Assembly: GCA_007131745.1 (NCBI GenBank)
Contig: SLPX01000110.1
Span: 1 to 11,381 of the forward strand
Direction: 5' to 3'
Length of the DNA: 11,381 bases
Origin: Myxococcales bacterium
GTDB lineage: Bacteria; Myxococcota; Polyangia; HGW-17; SLPX01
The first letter of the stretch is position 1. Each line of letters starts with the position of its first letter. Of this stretch, positions 6,056-11,381 are shown piece after piece. The notes under the pieces were generated by a model, which saw nothing but the letters and a program-made list of their open reading frames with translations, was not told where the DNA came from and did not search any database. Made by a program: the position numbers and the translations under genes.

Positions 6056-9000
6056 GGATCCTCCTCTTCTTTTGAAACTCCGACCGGCGTTTTACCGGCG
6101 ATGAAGGAATACATCACCGGCAGAAGAAAAAGGGCTACTGCAAGGATGGTAACCACGCCGCCGATGATCACCAGAGCAAAGGGTCTTTGTGTTTCGCTGC
6201 CCATCCCCGTGTTGACGGCCATGGGTAAGAGGCCCAGCATGGTAAGAAGCAACGCCATTACAAAAACCCTGAGTCTTTTGGTTGTGCCTATGCGGATCGC
6301 CTCGAAGAGAGGTTTTCCCTGCTTGCGGTTTTCCTCTACGGCGCCGACGACAAGCAGCGCCATCAGGCACACCTGTCCCAGGAGGGTGACAAAGCCGATA
6401 GCCGCGCTGATGGAGGCGTGCACTCCGGTGGCCAAGAGAGCAAAAACTCCTCCCGTGAGACCGAATGGTATTACGAGCACCACGGCCAGCGCGCTGCGAA
6501 CCGACCCGAGGCCCAGGAGCAGAAGTGATATTACGGCCAGAAGGGCAAGGGGAACGACTACAGAGAGTCGTTTCATGGCTCGCTGCTGGTTTTCGAACTC
6601 GCCTCCCCATTCCAGATAGTAACCATCCGGCAATTCGACCCTTTTGTTTACAGCAGCGATAGCGTCGCGCACAACCGAACCCATGTCTCTTCCTTCGATG
6701 TTGAACTTCAGGGCCAGCATCCGGCTGTTGAACTCTCGATAGATAGCGGCCCATCCCGGCGTGGTCTGTATGCTCGCCAGGTACTTCAATGGGTAGACAA
6801 CTCCGCTGGGATCACTCACCGGGATCTCGCCTATTCGGGCTTCGTCCTCCAACTCGCTTCGCGGCAACCGAACCCGAATGGGAACGATTCTCTCACCTTC
6901 CCACAGCTCCGAAACAACTTTCCCCGCCAGCGCGGTTTCGATGACTTCTTGTACCACGTCCACCCCTATCCCGGCGCGTGCCACCGCGGATCTATCCGTC
7001 GTTATGTCGAGCTGGGGCACCCGCCGATCCCGGTAGAGGTCCAGATCCACCACCCCGGGGATATCATGGACGGCTTCCCTGGCTTCCTGGAGAATGCTTC
7101 GCATCAGTAAAAGATCCCGGCCGAATACCTTGAGCACCACCTGGCCTCGAACCCCGCTGATCGCTTCTTCCACGCTGTCACGAATGGGCTGGGAGAAATT
7201 GAACCGTACCCCCGGTATTTCTGCAAGGCTTGCACGCATTTCCCCCTCGAGCTCGGGCTTGGTCAATCCCCTTCGCCAGCCGGATCGTGGCTTGAGACGA
7301 ACAAGAACCTGGCCCATGTTGATGCCCTCGTTGTCGGTGCCGTCTTCAGGACGACCTTGCTGACTCGTTACAAAAAGCACCTCAGGAAAATTTTTCAACC
7401 GCTGTCGTACCTCCAAGAGAATCTCTTTTCCCTTGTCCATGGAGATGCTGGGGGGCATTTCAACGAAGACGAGCACATCTCCTTCGTCGAGCTGGGGAAG
7501 AAACTCGGTTCCCAGCCTGGATGCCCCGAATCCTCCACCGGCGAGAAGGAGAAATCCCGCTGCAAAAGCAACCCAACGATGTTTTAAAAGCCAGCCCAAT
7601 GATCGGCTATAACCTCGTTGCATGGACAGAACCCATTTAGGCTCCTTGTTCACCAGGGCCTTTCCTTTTACAAAAACCAGGGTGAGCGCGGGAACAAGGG
7701 TAAGTGCGCCCACCAAGGCTCCCAGCAGAGCGAAAGTGTAAGTCATGGCCAGAGGCTTGAAGATGCGTCCTTCCACCCGATCAAGGGTGAACACGGGTAT
7801 CAGCGACGCGATGGTGATGGACATCGCGAAAAACACCGGCCGCGCCACGTCTACACCTGCGCTTACCACCAGCTTGAAACGCTCGCTGAATTTCTTCGGT
7901 TTTTCCTTTCTGGATCTTTGTATGACATTTTCCACGAGGACGACGGCGCCGTCTACCAGGATGCCGAAATCAATCGCCCCCATCGAGATGAGATTGGCTG
8001 GGAGTCCCATGAAATACAGGCCGATAAAAGCGGCGACAAGCGACAGTGGAAGCACCGTGACAATCACAAGTGAACCCCTGAGTGTCCTGATGAAAAGCCA
8101 GACCACCCCAAGCACCAGGAGAGCGCCCATGAGAAGGTTCATGTGCACGGTGCGCAGGGTGAGGTTCACCAGGTCGCTTCGATCATAGAGAGGAATTATT
8201 TGCATTCCCTCAGGGAGCACCTCGGTGTTTATTCTGTGTACCTGCTCTTGAATCTCAGCCAGCACGACCGAGGGGTTCTCGTCCCTCAAGAGAAACGCTC
8301 TTCCCTGAACTGCTTCGGTGTTTTCATCTACGCCGAATGTTCCTTGACGAGGCGTATGGGAAATGATTACCCGGCCGATATCGCCCACCGTCACGGGTGT
8401 GCCGTCCTTTGCCTTGAGCACCACCTCTTTGATTTCGTCCGCGTCTGCAAAATAACCCACTCCGCGGATAACCATATACTGCTCGCCGCGTTCGAACAAA
8501 CCGCCGCCAACGTTTACGTTCGCCTTGGAAATGGCTTCCGAGACATCTTGGAGGCTCAGACCGTAAGCCCGAAGGCGGCCGGGGTCGACTTCAACGTGGA
8601 TTTCCTTGAGAAAACCACCCCGGCTAACCACGTCGCCCACTCCTTGAACCCTCATGAGCATGGGCGCAATGACCCATTCCTGTTCCGACCGGAGCTCTTC
8701 AAGGGTATGGCGGTCGCTGATGACCTGGTATTCGTAGATTCTGCCTAACGGCGTGGTGTTGGGACCAAGAACGGGAACGACATCATCCGGGAGTTCGGCC
8801 GTGCTGATGCGCTCGGACACCAGCGCACGAGCCCGGAAGGGATCTGCATCGTCGTCAAAGGTCAGATAGATCAGGGACAGTCCGAAAAGGCTTTCACTGC
8901 GGATTTGAATTACTTGTTGCAACCCGTTGAGCGCCCGCTCAAGGGGAATGGTAATCTGTCTTTCTATCTCGGGAGGGGGCAGACCCGGTTTTTGAGCGAT

Positions 9001-9147
9001 GACGTTGACCTGCAGGTTGGTGACATCCGGATATGCTTCTACCGGGGTCTGAATATAAGCGTAGACACCGTAGGCGGCAATGCCGAGTATGATGGCTATG
9101 ACTACGAACCGGCGGCTCACGCAGTAATGTATGATCGATTTGAGCAT
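6052..9147 (-). CDS. czcA: CzcA-type heavy-metal RND efflux pump
   Basis: The 1031-residue product is the inner-membrane proton-driven pump of a CBA efflux system, moving metal ions from the periplasm or cytoplasm to the outside. Length and layout are those of the heavy-metal RND family: TM1 at about 12-31, a large periplasmic domain, TM2-6 from about 335 to 495, a second periplasmic domain, and TM8-12 from about 860 to 1015. TM4 carries DFGILVDGAVVLVEN with D393, D399 and E406. These are the proton-relay acids of CzcA-like divalent-cation pumps rather than the A-x-G/DAA form of Cu/Ag pumps. This points to Zn, Co, Cd or Ni export, but cannot name the metal. The start is set at ATG 9147 (MLKSIIHYCVSRRF), which fits family N-termini. 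The frame is open back to a GTG at 9240, but that part overlaps czcB in another frame. The ribosome site is weak: GGAG only one base from the ATG. Coupled to czcC by ATGA. Confidence 0.95.
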   Translation of the reverse strand: MLKSIIHYCVSRRFVVIAIILGIAAYGVYAYIQTPVEAYPDVTNLQVNVIAQKPGLPPPEIERQITIPLERALNGLQQVIQIRSESLFGLSLIYLTFDDDADPFRARALVSERISTAELPDDVVPVLGPNTTPLGRIYEYQVISDRHTLEELRSEQEWVIAPMLMRVQGVGDVVSRGGFLKEIHVEVDPGRLRAYGLSLQDVSEAISKANVNVGGGLFERGEQYMVIRGVGYFADADEIKEVVLKAKDGTPVTVGDIGRVIISHTPRQGTFGVDENTEAVQGRAFLLRDENPSVVLAEIQEQVHRINTEVLPEGMQIIPLYDRSDLVNLTLRTVHMNLLMGALLVLGVVWLFIRTLRGSLVIVTVLPLSLVAAFIGLYFMGLPANLISMGAIDFGILVDGAVVLVENVIQRSRKEKPKKFSERFKLVVSAGVDVARPVFFAMSITIASLIPVFTLDRVEGRIFKPLAMTYTFALLGALVGALTLVPALTLVFVKGKALVNKEPKWVLSMQRGYSRSLGWLLKHRWVAFAAGFLLLAGGGFGASRLGTEFLPQLDEGDVLVFVEMPPSISMDKGKEILLEVRQRLKNFPEVLFVTSQQGRPEDGTDNEGINMGQVLVRLKPRSGWRRGLTKPELEGEMRASLAEIPGVRFNFSQPIRDSVEEAISGVRGQVVLKVFGRDLLLMRSILQEAREAVHDIPGVVDLDLYRDRRVPQLDITTDRSAVARAGIGVDVVQEVIETALAGKVVSELWEGERIVPIRVRLPRSELEDEARIGEIPVSDPSGVVYPLKYLASIQTTPGWAAIYREFNSRMLALKFNIEGRDMGSVVRDAIAAVNKRVELPDGYYLEWGGEFENQQRAMKRLSVVVPLALLAVISLLLLGLGSVRSALAVVLVIPFGLTGGVFALLATGVHASISAAIGFVTLLGQVCLMALLVVGAVEENRKQGKPLFEAIRIGTTKRLRVFVMALLLTMLGLLPMAVNTGMGSETQRPFALVIIGGVVTILAVALFLLPVMYSFIAGKTPVGVSKEEEDP
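6060..6065 (-). promoter_or_regulatory. Ribosome binding site for the outer czcC starts
   Basis: On the - strand AGGAGG lies 4 bases before the ATG at 6055 and 7 before the ATG at 6052, inside the end of czcA. The spacing suits the ATG at 6052 best. Confidence 0.55.
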
Positions 9148-9178
9148 TCTCCAGCACCGGATAATATTTTTCGTTTGA

Positions 9179-10345
9179 TTAAAGGAGTTGTTCCAACGTG
9201 CCGTCCAGGAGAAGGGCTCCTTTGACAACGACCGATTCACCTGCGGAGATTCCGGAGGTGATCAGCACTTGGCCCTCCACCGGTTGCGCCACGACAATGG
9301 GCCGGCGAACAAAGGATCCTTTGTCTTTTTGCACAAAGACCACTGTTTGACGTCCGTCCTGAATCAGCACGGCCGCGGTGGGCACTGCGAGTCCGGCTTC
9401 GGGCAACTCCAGGCGGGCACGGCCGAACATGCCCGGTCTGAGAAACTCATGTCTTTCATCAATATCTATTCTGACAGGAGCTGTTCGAACATCTTTTTCT
9501 ACTACTGCGCCTATGGACTCAATCCGGCCTGCCAGTGGTTCTTTCAAAGAAGGCAACTCCACATGTGCCGATGCTCCTTCACGCAGGTGATGAAGATCCC
9601 GCTCGAACACATCAGCGATGACCCAAAGCTCATTGGGATCCCCGATTTCGATAAGCGGAGTCGATCCGGGTTCAACGGCAGCGCCCAGGGTGGCTGAATG
9701 GCTGATCACTATCCCGTCGATAGGCGCACGAAGAATGATCCGGGTGCCTCGGCTTCCTCCTGCAAAGCCGGCAGTGGCGGCCGCCCTGGCGGTCTCTGCT
9801 CTGGCGGCCAACAGCGCGGTCTTTGCGACTCTGCGTTCTCTTTCTGTGCCGACTCCTTGTTCGAGCATCCGTTCGGTGCGTTTGAGTTCCTCTTTTGCTT
9901 CTTTTTCCCTCGCACGTGCGGTGGCAAGTGCGGCACGGATAGCAGCAGCATCCGGGCAGTTGAGCGTGAGCACCGGATCCCCCGCCTCTACATGGTCTCC
10001 CGTGCGGACATGAATTCTTTCCACTCGTCCGGGAAGCGGGGCGCCGATCCTGGATACTGCGCCGTCTCGAAAGGCCACGCGGGTCGGCACTCTGAGGATC
10101 GCGTTGCCGACTTGGGGGGTCACTTCCTCGATTTTCAAGAACCTAAGGGAGTTCTCGGGCAGAACCACGACCCCATCTTCGGTCGCCGTGGGGCCGATCT
10201 CCCCTTTCGGCAAGTTGGCTGCGCCTGAACTGGAGCAGCCGATCGTCATCCAGCCGGAAGCCATGAGCAAGGCGACGCAACAAATCGAAAAAGGGTTTGT
10301 TTCTATAGACTTCTTTGTTCGTTTTGATAATCGTGGTAATTTCAT
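9179..10345 (-). CDS. czcB: CzcB-type periplasmic membrane-fusion lipoprotein
   Basis: The 388-residue product is the periplasmic adaptor that links the RND pump to the outer-membrane channel. A basic N-terminus and hydrophobic segment end at T-I-G-C37, a usable though not ideal lipobox, so it is probably an inner-membrane lipoprotein. The two halves of the lipoyl/barrel-sandwich domain lie at about 99-132 (GAPLPGRVERIHVRTGDHV) and 204-237 (APIDGIVISHSATLGAAVEPG). A helical hairpin rich in Ala, Glu and Arg lies between them, and the beta-barrel and C-terminal membrane-proximal domains follow. I see no His- or Met-rich metal-binding extension. In-frame starts are TTG 10384, ATG 10375 and ATG 10345, and none has a clear ribosome site. 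The last is preferred because it gives the most regular signal peptide. It is the first gene of the operon; czcA starts 31 bases after its stop. Confidence 0.92.
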   Translation of the reverse strand: MKLPRLSKRTKKSIETNPFSICCVALLMASGWMTIGCSSSGAANLPKGEIGPTATEDGVVVLPENSLRFLKIEEVTPQVGNAILRVPTRVAFRDGAVSRIGAPLPGRVERIHVRTGDHVEAGDPVLTLNCPDAAAIRAALATARAREKEAKEELKRTERMLEQGVGTERERRVAKTALLAARAETARAAATAGFAGGSRGTRIILRAPIDGIVISHSATLGAAVEPGSTPLIEIGDPNELWVIADVFERDLHHLREGASAHVELPSLKEPLAGRIESIGAVVEKDVRTAPVRIDIDERHEFLRPGMFGRARLELPEAGLAVPTAAVLIQDGRQTVVFVQKDKGSFVRRPIVVAQPVEGQVLITSGISAGESVVVKGALLLDGTLEQLL

Positions 10346-10471
10346 GTGTGATTGGATCAGCAAAGATCGTGCCATGTATATCAAAAGGAGCTCGGTCTTT
10401 GAGATGCTTGAAAATGTAGGTAATCATTGTGGTTTTGTTTTGTTGTGCTTAGGTTTGTACTAGCTGAAAAT

Positions 10472-10488
10472 TGCGAAGATGTATCCTT
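10472..10488 (-). promoter_or_regulatory. Possible sigma-54 site toward the efflux operon
   Basis: On the - strand AAGGATACATCTTCGCA has GG and GC separated by 10 bases, but only 6 of the 12 informative consensus positions match. A bare GG-N10-GC is expected about once by chance in a gap of this size, so the call is weak. The similar site upstream of tldD shares AAGGA and GCA with it. Confidence 0.2.
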
Positions 10489-10508
10489 GTGTATACTTTT
10501 GATACACA
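10488..10508. promoter_or_regulatory. Interrupted palindrome, candidate regulator binding site
   Basis: TGTGTAT-N7-ATACACA has two perfect 7-bp arms with a 7-base centre. This size and symmetry suits a dimeric DNA-binding protein, probably the response regulator partnered with the adjacent kinase. It overlaps a TATACT hexamer at 10492-10497 and abuts the ACACGTGT motif. Confidence 0.5.
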
Positions 10509-10527
10509 CGTGTAATTAAGTTACAAA
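10499..10527 (+). promoter_or_regulatory. Candidate promoter of the kinase gene
   Basis: TTGATA (10499-10504) and TACAAA (10522-10527) are 17 bases apart, with 5 of 6 and 4 of 6 matches to the sigma-70 consensus. Transcription would start at or next to the ATG at 10533, giving a leaderless mRNA, which would fit the missing ribosome site. The ACACGTGT palindrome lies inside the spacer. An alternative is TATACT at 10492-10497 with TTGCGA at 10471-10476, but that spacer is only 15 bases. Confidence 0.28.
10506..10524 (+). repeat. Copy 2 of a shared intergenic motif (possible operator)
   Basis: This copy of ACACGTGTAnTTnAnTnAC lies 9 bases before the kinase ATG and matches the copy upstream of tldD at 15 of 19 positions. 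It overlaps the end of the 21-bp palindrome by three bases, so one regulator may contact both. Confidence 0.45.
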
Positions 10528-10532
10528 ACACC

Positions 10533-11381
10533 ATGAAGCTTGCAAACTCACTAAGTATTTGGCTTACGGTAACCTCGGCCGCCATTTTGAGTATCCACGG
10601 CCTGGTTCAACTCCGTAAAGAGCAGGCCGACCTCAAGGCGGCGGCCTCGCGGGAATTGATCCTGATGGCCACGGTCATCCGCAGCTCTGTGGAATATGCT
10701 ATTCGGGATGGGCAACAGGCGGACATTATCGCTCTTTTGAATCAGATCGAGAGGCGGGATCCTGCCGTGGGTGTCTTTGTTTTTGACTCCAATGGAGTTT
10801 TATTGGAAGGTTCGCCTTGTTGTGAATCGAATCTTGCCGTTGCCCGCGAGGTGATCCGTGAGTCTGCGGCCAAGAATATGTTGGAAGTTCAATTCAGGGG
10901 TTCCATCATGTTGGCGGTCGGCCCGATGCGTGTTCACGGCTCCGAGACGGGTAGCATCGTGATCATCCAACCCACGGACGCCTTGGTAGAGGATCTTCGG
11001 AACGAACGGCGAGCCTTGATTCTGTCTATCGCCGGCCTGGTTTTAGCTTTGTCTTTTGTTACTTGGATTGTGATGCACTATCGGCTCCACCGTCCCATGA
11101 ACAGTGTCATCAAGGGGATCCGCCGCGCAGCGGCCGGTGATTTGTCGAGCCGTTTGAAATCCGAGGGCAAGAACGAAGTCGCTGAGTTGGCCGGAGAGTT
11201 CAATGCTATGACCGAGGCACTCGAAGAAGCTCGATGCTCGCTGGACGAGGCGAACGAGCTGCGCGAGCAGCTCCGTCTCGATGTTCAACGCGCCAATCGC
11301 ATGGCGGCCGTGGGGCAGTTGGCCGCTTCCCTGGCTCACGAGATTGGATCGCCCATGCAGGTGCTCAGCGGCCGCGCTCGC
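10533..11381 (+). CDS. Membrane sensor histidine kinase (N-terminal part, runs off the window)
   Basis: The open frame of 283 codons reaches the last base of the window without a stop. It encodes the sensor part of a two-component histidine kinase. TM1 (about 7-27) and TM2 (about 160-182) flank a periplasmic sensor domain of about 130 residues. A HAMP domain follows (about 183-235), then a coiled helix and the phospho-acceptor box AAVGQLAASLAHEIGSPM with His269. The H-E-I-G-S/T-P form is typical of kinases that pair with NtrC-family regulators. The catalytic ATPase domain and any response regulator gene lie outside the window. The sensor domain has a vicinal pair C96-C97 and a His at 135, possible metal ligands. 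The gene is divergent from the efflux operon, so metal or envelope-stress control of czcBAC is likely. The start at 10533 lacks a ribosome site, but no better one exists before TM1. Confidence 0.9.
   Translation, partial: MKLANSLSIWLTVTSAAILSIHGLVQLRKEQADLKAAASRELILMATVIRSSVEYAIRDGQQADIIALLNQIERRDPAVGVFVFDSNGVLLEGSPCCESNLAVAREVIRESAAKNMLEVQFRGSIMLAVGPMRVHGSETGSIVIIQPTDALVEDLRNERRALILSIAGLVLALSFVTWIVMHYRLHRPMNSVIKGIRRAAAGDLSSRLKSEGKNEVAELAGEFNAMTEALEEARCSLDEANELREQLRLDVQRANRMAAVGQLAASLAHEIGSPMQVLSGRAR

Larger units (their letters stand above)
10346..10532. promoter_or_regulatory. Divergent control region between efflux operon and kinase
   Basis: This AT-rich stretch separates czcB (- strand) from the histidine kinase gene (+ strand) and should hold promoters for both. 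It contains a 21-bp interrupted palindrome, a copy of the motif found upstream of tldD, a sigma-54-like site pointing to czcB, and a near-consensus -35 pointing to the kinase. Neither flanking gene has a recognisable ribosome site. If czcB starts at 10375, the region is 30 bases shorter. Confidence 0.6.

Noticed and set aside
6092..6754. Open frame of 220 codons on the - strand
   Set aside because: A second frame of the same strand inside czcA; the composition is that of a shifted reading of the transporter gene.
9148..9240. N-terminal extension of czcA to a GTG at 9240
   Set aside because: It overlaps the end of czcB in a shifted frame, and family members begin at the MLKSII position; the extra 31 residues look like out-of-frame czcB.
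9913..9920. GCACGTGC palindrome in czcB
   Set aside because: It shares only the CACGTG core with the intergenic motif and lies inside a coding region with high GC.
10404..10463. 19-codon + strand ORF before the kinase gene, a possible leader peptide
   Set aside because: The purine-rich AAAAGGAG at 10383-10390 is 13 bases from its ATG, too far, and the peptide shows no attenuation-type codon run or linked hairpin.
11043..11339. 98-codon - strand ORF near the right edge
   Set aside because: Antisense to the HAMP and histidine-box part of the kinase gene, which is the clearly recognisable product.

Overview
The window looks like a piece of chromosome from a Gram-negative bacterium of the former Deltaproteobacteria, most likely Myxococcota or a relative. 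The clues are an outer-membrane efflux protein and several lipoprotein or Tat signals, and a lipoprotein with the acidic linker, calcium-binding repeat and repeat-blade build common in that group. The assignment is an inference from protein style; no rRNA or other marker gene is present. No mobile element, CRISPR array or tRNA was seen.

Layout, left to right. (1) 1-264: a flank with no recognisable gene. (2) 265-1488, + strand: a secreted lipoprotein of unknown function with a probable beta-propeller C-terminal half. (3) 1539-4540, - strand: tldD then tldE, joined by an ATGA overlap. They encode the two subunits of a TldD/TldE-type metalloprotease. TldD carries a twin-arginine signal and a possible lipid-attachment cysteine; TldE has no signal. 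(4) 4541-4708: an intergenic stretch upstream of tldD with candidate control sites. (5) 4709-10345, - strand: a complete CzcCBA-type heavy-metal efflux operon in the order membrane-fusion protein, RND pump, outer-membrane channel. (6) 10346-10532: an AT-rich divergent control region with palindromes. (7) 10533 to the window end, + strand: the first 283 codons of a membrane histidine kinase, reaching just past the phospho-accepting histidine. It has no stop in the window and continues beyond it.

How the parts may work together. The kinase probably senses a periplasmic metal or envelope signal and, with a response regulator expected just beyond the right edge, controls the efflux operon transcribed away from it. 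The tldDE pair follows the efflux operon on the same strand after 168 bases. Its upstream region shares a 19-position motif, built on the palindrome ACACGTGT, with the kinase/efflux control region, so tldDE may be co-regulated with metal efflux. The most unusual hypothesis here is a cell-envelope TldD/TldE protease whose signal-less subunit is carried through the Tat system by its partner. All functional statements rest on reading motifs by eye; no database search was run.
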